Shown: in pieces, positions 13,001-21,627 of the stretch | How positions within the stretch are numbered: position 1 is the stretch's first letter | How the letters are laid out: each line of letters opens with the position of its first letter | DNA from: Dichetophora obliterata | Taxonomy: Eukaryota; Arthropoda; Insecta; Diptera; Sciomyzidae | Direction of reading: 5' to 3' | Assembly: GCA_963920525.1 (NCBI GenBank) | Contig: OY986439.1 | Location: 48,053,482-48,117,481 of the forward strand | Length of the DNA stretch: 64,000 nt | Translations under genes and position numbers: made by a program | The notes under the pieces: model-generated | Databases searched by the model: none | What the model saw: only the letters and a program-made list of their open reading frames with translations | Told to the model about the DNA's origin: nothing

Positions 13001-14525
13001 TATTTTTTAAATATAATGTAATTGATTACTAGTCGTGATCGAAATTTCCCAGTTAAGGTTTGAACTTTAAAAAAGCAAGCAGTTTTATTAAAGTATACTT
13101 CTTTTATTTGGAACACACAAAGTCTTACCAGCGGGAAAAAATTATTGCTTCTGCTCAGAGTTGCCAAGTTAGCAATATTATAAGCTAACATATTTTTTCC
13201 GAATTTATCTTGAGGTTTTGGGTGTATCTGTCTATGATATATTTCGGTCTTTTTTTTCACAAATGGATTTCAATGACAAGTAAATATAATAATAATTTAT
13301 TATTTATAATAATAATAATGTAATAATTTTTGCAGTTTAAAAAAAACATAAGTAAACTGCATTTACTACTGTTATTTCCATGTTATTTAAAAAAATTTAC
13401 AATAGTGAAAATGACAGCTTTTTAAATTTAATCCAAAATAAAAGAAAAAACCGTTTGTAAGTAATTTAACGTGTATCTATCTTAACTCAAAATATTAGCA
13501 AGTATAAGTATGGTATTTTTCAATTAGATATTAAATATTTGATATGAAAAATCAATTTCACTTTATTTTTAATAATAGTTGACACAGAAAAAACGCGTTC
13601 GCTAGTATTAGACGTTGGGCAAATAGTTAACAGAGCATTAAGGAGACACTCAAGCTTTTTTGTTCTTTTCTGAAAGCGATCTAAATAGTAAATGTAAATC
13701 TTCTACGAGTCAATCTACACGCTGGTCACCGAATTGACAACCCTAATCTTCTAGCTTTTTCTAGCTTGTTTTGAAAAGTGAATATTTTTTTAAAAATAAT
13801 TATTTAAATTATTTTTCAATGCTTGTTTTTAAGTGTGTTGCCGGCTTTTTTTTAAGAAACAATAGAAAAATTGTTTCTTCCAATCTGTTAAGGTTTTAAT
13901 GTTAGCGCATTCTTATGAATAAAATATTTGCAAATTAAAATTTTCATTTACGCAAAATAGAAACCTATATGTGTATTTAATAACATAGAATGGAAAGGTA
14001 AGTAAAAAGCGCAATGAACATTGTAAAAACAGAGCATGAAAAAAAAATAGAATTGCATATGCGTAATGTGATATAGTGTTTATTGAATAAGATTTAAAAG
14101 CTATTGCTGTGACATACCAGAAGGCTTCTTGAAATTTAATATTTCAAAACCCCGTGTCTGTATATAAATATTACGATTCATCTGATGATGAGGGAATTTT
14201 TGCACAAATAGAGTTAAATATCCAAGAGTTGGTTGAAAATACATTTTTTACATTATATATATAATTTTATACATATGAAAAAGTGTTGGCAACACTGATT
14301 CTGAGACCCAAAATGAGAGAGAATAGCCTACGTAAAAAATATCGTGTGCCGAATGTGTTGAGTAGAGAGTATGCAAACATAATTATAATGTAGTGCATGC
14401 CATGCTGTCGAACGATACAGAATAATAACATTTATGTTCGTCTGCACTGACATATACGCAACCTAACGGAAATTCATGCCATGCGAGGCACATTAAAATA
14501 TCGTTCGGTTTATTTTCGTTCCCTG
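10038..14525. mobile_element. hAT DNA transposon, 4488 bp, with perfect 8-bp target duplication
   Basis: The terminal inverted repeats are CAGGGAACGAAAATAAAC at the left and its complement at the right, 18 of 18 bases. The flanks GTTTTTAC at 10030-10037 and 14526-14533 are identical. An 8-bp duplication and a CAGGG start are hallmarks of hAT. The interior is mostly decayed; a C-terminal transposase relic lies at 13540-13633 on the minus strand. Inside there is also a short direct duplication (GGTTCGCAGCCAAT at 12439 and 12599), an AAT microsatellite near 13285-13320, and a fragment of a dispersed repeat with TCTGTCTGTC near 10500. The element split tandem-unit copy 1, so it is younger than that unit. 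Confidence 0.85.
13540..13633 (-). pseudogene. hAT transposase C-terminal relic
   Basis: The minus strand reads LLTICPTSNTSERVFS followed by VSTIIKNKVKL. The PTSxxSERVFS core is the conserved dimerisation signature of hAT transposases, which act as multimers to cut and paste the element. Upstream conserved domains (BED finger, DDE residues) cannot be recognised, so only this short island survives. It sits within the element at 10038-14525 in the orientation expected for its own transposase. Confidence 0.65.
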
Positions 14526-14700
14526 GTTTTTACAGCCATGTCCGAACAAATGTAATTAAAATTGCTAGGAGGCTTTGGAGGCGTCCCAGTTAGATTGCAT
14601 TTAAGAAATAATTTGTTACGTCATGTGCGCATTAATTACTGGAAAAAAAACGTTTAAGAGTACCTTGAAGGTTCTTTAAAAGAGTGCAAAAACATACCTA

Positions 14701-15370
14701 CTCGCTTGTAAACATTTGTCGGGTATGACATTGTAATACAGAACTGTAAGCGGAAACAAAATCTTGTTTGTACTCACTTGTTGTTTGTGCTCAGTTCTTG
14801 TTTGTGCACAGATTATTTTCCTTCATTGTTCAAACAACAGTTCGACTTTATTTGTATGTGTGGCAACATCGTGTTTTTTTACAGAAAGTTTTGCAGTGAA
14901 GTGTTTGTTAAAATTATTAGTCTTCATGTTTAAACCAGAACAAAGTTTTATGTATAAAATAATTAAACAATAATTCTGAAATGCTCTATAAAAAAAGGTA
15001 ATAAATCCGTGCATTAAATTGTAAAAATGATTGTCAAAATAATTTGTGGCATCATTTACTTTTGTTTGTTTATTTTTGGTGGTTTCTCTTTCGTTTTCGT
15101 TGTGTTTTTGGCATAGAGAAGATTTTCGTACAATTTTGTTTGTTCTCTCATATTTTGTGAGTCATTTTTTTGTTCTCTCCTTTCTTGTGCATGTCTACTC
15201 CCATCGTCGCTGACTGTGTAAGGTTGATGTCATCAGTGTTTTAGCGGCCATGTCCGAACAAATGTAATTCAGAATCTTATACAAGCGTTGTAGGCCTCTC
15301 AGCAACATTGTATTTAAGAAATAATTGGTTACGTCATGCTTACATTTATCACTAGCTAATTTCCTTATGG
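14701..15370. repeat. Copy 2 of the ~0.7 kb tandem unit, uninterrupted
   Basis: This is the unbroken partner of the split copy 1. It aligns with the pieces around 6430-6562, 9673-10037 and 14534-14640, which is what allows both hAT insertion points to be read exactly. No coding potential is evident. The short frames across it are AT-rich chance ORFs. Confidence 0.6.
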
Positions 15371-16019
15371 TTGTCAATTGCGAGAGCAGTCAGTGTAACC
15401 AAAAGTAAAAGTATGCTTGTTTTTAACCTAATGCAGCGTTTAATCGCTTGGTAATTGATAGTAATTTTTCAAGTTGTTTATTCATTTTTTTATATGAACT
15501 AGTTATTTCGTTAAATATTTTCTCAAAATCTGAGGCGCTGAGGACCACATGACGCTGAGAACCACAGATTTCAGAGCACCTAGTTTTGTAAGTCACTTAA
15601 TCAATTCCGAAATAAACTATTTTGCTCTCATTTACTTCAAGGAAGATTTAGGAAAATATAGTTATAGTTCCATAAACAAAGGGCCTGGCAAAGAACTGCA
15701 TGTTTTAACTTCCCATAACTTCCAAAGCAATTTCTTCAAAGTTTATTGCAATCTTCGAGTCAATCCTATGTACAAAGTTTTCGAATTTAATTTCGTAATG
15801 ACCTGCCTACAGCTATTATATACATTATGGATTCGTTAAGCCTCGGTTGTGGTGGATGGTTTTGCAAACATCCTATCGCAAGCTCAATAGAAGTCAAATA
15901 GTAGCTTTAAGTTTCAAATCTTCAAATTCCCTAACCTATAATATATATAAAAAAGCATCTTACTAAAATATCAAATTAAAATCTCAAGATTATGTCTGAA
16001 AAGTTATAAATAATATAAA
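15371..16019. other. Spacer without recognised features
   Basis: A 96-codon open frame at 15549-15839 (plus) has no motif I recognise and no neighbour that supports it. The rest is AT-rich sequence with no repeat ends seen. Confidence 0.35.
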
Positions 16020-16236
16020 ATTTTTTGGCCATTTCAGCCCTTGGAAGGACTTTCTATTGATCTATTGAGTTTCTATTGATCAATCGTATTGTGCGTGTAA
16101 CTAAATGTTTGAACATAAATGGTCGAGAACTGGACCTTCGAGTTTTATGCCGACTCCAATGGGATTACGTCCCCCAGAAACTTTGTATTGCAATTTTTTC
16201 TCTCTTAGGTTAGCCATTGCCAGCAGTGAGGTGACG

Positions 16237-17591
16237 CACAGTGGTCAAAAAGGTATTTTTTTTTTGGAAAAAACTCTGTAACATTTGACACAGTTGAGAT
16301 ATTGGAAAACTTTTTTAAAAACATTTTTTTACCTTATTTTGGAAACAACACGTATTAATTTTTTTTCGTAAAAATTTAAAATTATCATACAGTTTTTTTT
16401 TAAATAATTGTGTAAATTACAATCTGCAAGAAACATCTAGTTTTTTCGTCATAACTCCCAAGCCATACATCCTACAAGGATGATTTATACACTAAAATTT
16501 TTGTAATTACAATACCCTCATAAATGCGTTCTTCAAAATGAAATTATTTTTAAATAATTTTATCTTCAATTTCATGTACTATTTTCACTTTTGGTGAAAT
16601 ATTTTTCGTTTTTTTTTATTTTTTTCATCATAAAATTACGATTTATACCCCAAAACGTTTGTCAAACCTCTACCTACAAAACTGCATCCTTGGAGGAAAA
16701 TTTTAAAATAATATTTTATTTTCATATATTCCTTTTGGTGAATTTTTTTTTCGTTTTTTCGACATAAAATTTGCCATAAAATCCAAACTACACATCGGAC
16801 AATAACGATTCATGCATTAAAATGACCGTCATAACAGTGTCCTTAAGGCGAGTTAATTTACGAAAAGCGTTTTGCTGTATCTCTTCTAGTTTAGGAGCTA
16901 TAGAACACTTTTTGAAATATTAACATAAAATTAACATTAAGGAAATTCAACATAGCTCACTAAATGGTAAATATTGGCAGCTGCTTTTTTTTAAAATAAA
17001 AGAAGACATTTAATTTTTCAATAGACACCAATGAACCTGCTGCGGCAAAATGCGCTTATAAAAAAATGCTCCACGCAAATTAAAATTTTTTGTTACTTGT
17101 AAGCATACCAATGATATGTAAATATTTTAAAAATGCATCGTATTATTATAAATGTTTTTCTTCTGAATTAAAAATAAATTTACATTTCGTTGCTTGAGAA
17201 AAAAAATGTCGTATGTGAACATTTTCACTTTTCAGATTATTGAGAAAAAGGGGCTATAATTCAATATCTAGCGGAGCAATATTCTTCAGAATTTCAGAAA
17301 TATTTGCAAACACATTTCGCAATAGATAACGAAATTTTTGTAGTCTTACCGCTATTTTTTTGGAATTTATATCACCTTTTTCTCAATAATCTCAAAAGTA
17401 AAAATTGTCACATACGACATTTATTTTCTCAGGCGAAGATTTGTTGTCATTAAAATGCAAAAATTGCATGACTTGATGTTTTTTACTAACGGATTATTAG
17501 TACTTGATCATTTATCTGATGAATACATTTCTAAGAAATTAACATTCTTGAAGTTGAAAAACACACTTTTTTCCGAAAATAAACCATAGTG
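16237..17591. mobile_element. Transib-like non-autonomous DNA element, 1355 bp, nested in a SINE
   Basis: The left end is CACAGTGGTCAAA and the right end reads inward CACTATGGTTT. Both termini fit CACWRTG, the conserved Transib terminus that also resembles the heptamer of V(D)J signal sequences. The flanks TGACG (16232-16236) and TGGCG (17592-17596) differ at one base, and Transib makes 5-bp GC-rich duplications. Excising the element and one flank restores the SINE. No transposase is recognised inside. The interior has a 60-bp inverted repeat (see separate entry) and a repeated CTTTTGGTGAA..TTTTTCG block at 16588 and 16729. The terminal inverted repeats are short, so the superfamily call is an inference. 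Confidence 0.6.
17200..17427. repeat. Inverted repeat, arms of about 60 bp, inside the Transib-like element
   Basis: AATGTCGTATGTGA starts the left arm near 17205 and its complement TCACATACGACATT ends the right arm near 17422. Between them AGATTATTGAGAAAAAGG pairs with CCTTTTTCTCAATAATCT. The arms enclose about 100 bp and would fold as a long imperfect hairpin. Confidence 0.75.
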
Positions 17592-17736
17592 TGGCGGCCG
17601 AACAGAAATATTAATTTAATTGAAAAAACATTCTGCGTGAGCTGAAATTTGAACCGAGGTTATTTAGCTTACGGGCCATGAACTCTACCAGTAGGCTACG
17701 ACTACCACTGCAAGTATTTAATACATATTCATAGTT

Positions 17737-17836
17737 ATGTTCAGAGGATACACGTGGTTGTATGCCACCTCATGGTCATATGTCGCCTTCAAGATGTAGG
17801 ATAGGTGGCATACGACCACGGATATCTTTTGAACAT
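17737..17836. repeat. 100-bp foldback element with 34-bp arms
   Basis: The left arm 17737-17770 (ATGTTCAGAGGATA..GTATGCCACCT) pairs with the right arm 17803-17836 (AGGTGGCATAC..TTTGAACAT), with only a few mismatches. The 32-bp loop is unrelated. It looks like a very small palindromic MITE next to the broken SINE head. Confidence 0.75.
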
Positions 17837-18294
17837 CACTATAAATATTAATAATTACAATAAAATATATTATGTGTTAGTTGTTTATTTAATATACAGC
17901 AAATATTGAATAATTTGCATATAACAATTGTAAATGAGAATATTTTCTTATTTCATACTTTTTAGAGCGTGATTTTAGTAGAGCGTGATAATTTATTTTG
18001 GGGATATAATTTTTATATAATCTAAATTAAAAAACATACTCATAAATTTTTTGATGAAAAATTATCAACAAAGATTTTTATTATGCCACTATAGACATAA
18101 AAAATATATTATGTATTTTTTAAATATATTTTTTTTGTTTATGACTTTATGTCTTTTAAATGTATTCTAAAGCGCCCTTTATTAAATTTGATGTGACGAC
18201 ACATAGTCTATAACTAGCATGCGATCAAAACGCATCTAACGATACCTCATTTGTAGAGTAATGATAAATAGCTTAGAAATAAGGGTGGAACATA

Positions 18295-19783
18295 CAGTGG
18301 CTCACAGCTTATTTTATGCAGTGCATACTTTCAATTTTAGGGCTTTATAACAACTAAACTAACAGGAATAGAAAAAAAATAATATAGTATCATTTAAAAT
18401 AACAAGATGTTTAGTTTACTAAATTAACTTAATTTATTGTAAAAATATATATTAAGTTTGCTTAAAATTAAGAAACCAGAAAATACTGATTAATTTCATA
18501 TCACAGCTTATTTTATGCAGTCACTTGTTATTTATAAATTTTTCGTATTAGTTAATGATATTTGATATTTTTATTATTTGGTATGATAGCCCTTGTTGTC
18601 CACAACAGATCAAAGGTAGTTTGGCATTAATGCGACCAGTTTTTGAGTGATCGGTGGCGAAATATTTGCCCACTTCGTTTTCAGTATCTCTTTCAGGTGG
18701 TTTTTGTTTGAAGTTTGATGTTTCCGTATGTAATTTTCAATAAAGACCACACATTTTCAATAGCATTAAGGTCTGGCGACTGTGCTGGCGGCGGTATCAA
18801 TTGTGGGCAGTTGTACAATATATTAAACTGGTTTGCACAATACTAGCTTTGTGCTTTTGATCGTCATCCTGGTAAAATCGGAAATTCAATTTTTTACCCA
18901 GAACCTTTGCACTCTGCAACAAATTGTTCTTCAGGTTCTTTTGGTTCTTAAATTTGTCCATTGTTGTTTCAACAAACGGCAACTTCCCAGTACCAGCAGC
19001 GGACATTCAGGCCCAAACCATGACGCTGCCACCGCCATGTTTCACGGTTTGTTTTAAGTTTTTTTTTGTTGACCTCGGTATTCGGTCTTCGCCACATATA
19101 GCACTTACCATCTGAACCGAATAAATTGATCTTCGATTTATCTGCAAAAATAACTAAATTCCAGTACTCAGGGGCCTTAGACATATGTTCTTTGTCGTAG
19201 TTGAGTCTGCATAATCTGTTTTTGGGGCTAATAAACGGCTTGTTTCGTGTTACTCGGCCATGAAAGTTCTTTTTGCGCAAGACACGTCGAATAGTTTCAG
19301 CACTACACTGTTTGCTCAGGTCAGTTTGAACTTCAAAAGCCATTTTCGGAGCTGAGAGTCTCGGGTTAGCCTTTATCTTCCGTACAATATGCCGCTCGTC
19401 GGTTGCATTAAAAATTTTGTTTGGTGCTTCTTTGCTCTAATTGTGCAATCGATTACTAAAAAGCTAACACAAAGCAATTATAGAAACAGAACGAAGACAT
19501 AGCTAACGAAAGTACCGTTAGACAGCGCAGCATTAGATTACCGTAGCGAGAGAAGTGACTGCATAAAATAAGCTGTGAGATGAAATTTAGCAGTATTTTA
19601 TGTTCTCTTATTTTTTAAACAACTAAATTTATGTATTCACAATTAATGAAAAACCCCTTATTTAACTAGACTTTTTGCTTTTTTAAATGACACCATATTA
19701 TCTTTTGTATTCCTGTTAGTTTTGTTTTTATAAAGCCCTAAAGCTTAAAGTATGCACTGCATAAAATAAGCTGTGAGCCACTG
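18295..19783 (-). mobile_element. Tc1-like transposon, 1489 bp, TA flanks
   Basis: TA at 18293-18294 and 19784-19785 flanks CAGTGGCTCACAGC and its complement. The terminal inverted repeats run about 100 bp with few mismatches (shared TTATTTTATGCAGTGCATAC and CTAACAGGAATA blocks). A TA duplication, CAGTG ends and a single transposase on the minus strand are the Tc1/mariner pattern. All structural parts are present but the gene is broken, so this copy is non-autonomous now. Confidence 0.9.
18690..19430 (-). pseudogene. Tc1-like transposase, frameshifted
   Basis: The order on the minus strand is that of Tc1 transposases. A C-terminal helix-turn-helix end (CSAETIRRVLRKKNFHGR) comes first, then the first catalytic Asp in VIFADKSKINLFGSDG, then WRRPNTEV. 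The second Asp is in FYQDDDQKHKAS and the last acidic residue is in SPDLNAIENVW at about 18748-18780. This is the DDE triad of a cut-and-paste transposase. Canonical FSDES is FADKS here, and at least two frame changes (near 19000 and 18800) separate the blocks. The N-terminal DNA-binding half is poorly preserved. Confidence 0.85.
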
Positions 19784-19785
19784 TA

Positions 19786-20489
19786 CATACATACCGATCA
19801 AACACATATACCGCTGCTTTTGCTTCATTGAATCGGGTAAAAAAAACGAAACCTGGGGTTTGAGGTTTTTGCTTTTTTAGACTGAACCAACGCTCAGGGG
19901 ACTCCCCCTATAAATGTGTATAATGTGCATTGTGTTAATTCGGAAGATTGGTGATTGTTAGATGGAGGGTAAATAGATGGTGTAGTGTCGGTGAAGATTT
20001 GTTTTAAATTTGCACAGCTCAGAACTACCGGGAAACACGCTCGCAGGAAGACTATTATAAATTTATGGCTCCAACAACTGCTCTATGAAGGCACATAAAA
20101 AAAGAACCAAACCAAGGCGAACGCTGCTTTCTTAGAGTATCCCAATATGTATTAAATATTATTCTAGGATTTATTAAAAAAATTTCTAATATTTTGAAGA
20201 TGCAAATCTCAATTTCGTAGAACATTTTGCGAAATTTGTATGGAAAACTGAATTGTTCCAGGGTCATTATAACCTAGGCCAATATTATACTCTCTAGAGT
20301 CATTATAGACTCAAACTGTTGTTACAAGTGGGTTGAAATAAAAAAAATATTTAAAATATTGTTTAATAGAAACATGTAATACAACAAACTTTTACGCTCT
20401 TTTACCGTTTATGGAATGTACATGACAAAAACTTACTTTGAATGCTTTTAAGTAGGGTCAATTTCGGTCTTTATCTAAAGGTTTATTTC
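19786..20489. other. Spacer, no feature recognised
   Basis: Mixed AT-rich sequence. The 70-codon minus frame at 20055-20267 has no recognisable motif. Nothing else is supported. Confidence 0.35.
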
Positions 20490-20877
20490 TACACATAGAA
20501 AAAAAGTACCACATATTTTCAATAAGATTTCTTCTTAAAATGTATTTAGAACAAGAGGTATGAAAGACGCAGGATCTCTTCCTAAGGTATTTTTTAAGAA
20601 AACTTTTTATATTTTAATCAAATATCTTTTTAAATTTACTTAAAAAGTTTTTTTTTCTTAATTTCTTATAAAATAGCTAGTAGCTGCATGAGATTTCATC
20701 TTAAACAAAATTAAAAAGAAAACCTAGTAACTCTATTAGATTTACTTTCCTAAATTATTTAAGAAGACATAGACAACAACTTTAAGAAAAAAAGCTTTTT
20801 GGTTAAAAACCATAGAGAAAACTTTTCAAATTTGTTCTACGTTATTAGGTTTTTATGTGGCGATTTTTCTCTGTGTA
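20490..20877. repeat. MITE-like element, 388 bp, ends ACACAKAGAAAAA
   Basis: The left end ACACATAGAAAAAAAGTACC faces GCGATTTTTCTCTGTGT at the right, and TA dinucleotides lie at both outer edges. The interior is A/T homopolymer with repeated TTAAGAAAA words. End style and TA flanks suggest a small mariner-type MITE. The inverted repeat is short, hence moderate confidence. Confidence 0.5.
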
Positions 20878-21482
20878 CTTTTGTAAAGAAAGTATCACCT
20901 TAAATAATATTACTGTAACAAAAGACATACTTTTGTTTTTATTTCTTTTTGTAGGCAAAACAACGATTTTTTATATATGGGGTTAATTTGTACCATAAAG
21001 TTGGCTACTAAAACTATTTCCCAAGTAATTGTAAATGTTCCACCTGAAGAATAAAGACGCTAAGGCTAATAAAAAAAGTGTTTCTTACAAAATGCACTTG
21101 ATCTCCAATTTCTTGATAAGAGCGAAAGAATTGAAAAACGTTTAACGCCATTAAAATCATCACCCTAGAGTTGTGCTTACCTACAATGTCCCAGCTTGTT
21201 TGCAAAAAAGTGCCTGATTCGTGCACTGTGCTTTCATATTTCATGGTAAAAAACGTTATAAGAGTCTTTAATGAACTTTGGAATATTGAAAAAACACCAA
21301 TGTGGTGAGATCCATGACTAAATAGTCCTTAAAGCGGCTCTAAAAGTCAATTATGCTTTTTCGAAGGATGTTTCTGTTTAAACCTTGCGACTGCAAATTA
21401 AATAAAAAAATCGCCTTATTTTGGGCAAAAGCGTAATGGGCTTAGCGTCTTAAAGTCCAGGTAAAGAGTGTTTTAGGCATCC
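20878..21482. other. Spacer with unassigned ORF
   Basis: A 76-codon minus-strand frame (21014-21244) has normal amino-acid composition (GTFLQTSWDIVGKHNSRV) but matches nothing I know. It may be a relic of an unrecognised element. No other feature is seen. Confidence 0.3.
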
Positions 21483-21627
21483 CGCAGAGTAAACGCCGAA
21501 GCAAGCAGACAGGCAGAAAACTATGTGAACAAGCGAGATAAAAGTTAGCTTGGCTGTATTTCTATCTCGTTTCTTCGCAGGGCACTGCCTGCGCCTGCCT
21601 GCCTGCCTGCTTCGGGTTTACTCTGCG
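21483..21627. repeat. 145-bp palindromic element, ends CGCAGAGTAAAC
   Basis: CGCAGAGTAAAC with CCGAAGCAAGCAGACAGGCAG at the left pairs with CCTGCCTGCCTGCTTCGG and GTTTACTCTGCG at the right. Inner words GCGAGATA and TATCTCG also pair, so nearly the whole unit folds back. It is GC-rich compared with its surroundings. No target duplication is clear. Confidence 0.65.

Larger units (their letters stand above)
6430..14700. repeat. Copy 1 of a ~0.7 kb tandem unit, split by two hAT elements
   Basis: Once the two insertions are removed, three pieces (about 6430-6562, 9673-10037 and 14534-14700) line up in order with copy 2 at 14701-15370. Shared landmarks include CAGAACTATAAGCGG/CAGAACTGTAAGCGG, GACTTTATTTGT, ACATCGTGTTTT, TTGTGTTTTTGGC and CCATGTCCGAACAAATGTAA. 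The copies are well diverged, so the duplication is old. The unit has no coding match and I do not know what element it comes from. Confidence 0.6.
16020..17706 (-). mobile_element. Second copy of the tRNA-headed SINE, split by a later insertion
   Basis: The 3' part lies at about 16027-16236 (GGCCATTTCAGCCCTTGGAA onward) and the 5' tRNA-like head at 17592-17706. Both align with the intact copy at 8280-8629. On the minus strand the head has TAGCCTACTGG as A box and GGTTCAAATTT as a degenerate B box. Between the parts lies a 1355-bp DNA element. The SINE copy is older than that element, and its own target duplication is not evident. Confidence 0.75.

Noticed and set aside
6430..15370. Reading the ~0.7 kb direct repeats as LTRs of one retrotransposon
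   Set aside because: The copies are adjacent once the hAT inserts are removed. There is no TG..CA border, primer-binding site or gag-pol between them.
18797..19115. Plus-strand ORFs inside the Tc1-like element
   Set aside because: They are antisense to the transposase blocks with DDE motifs.
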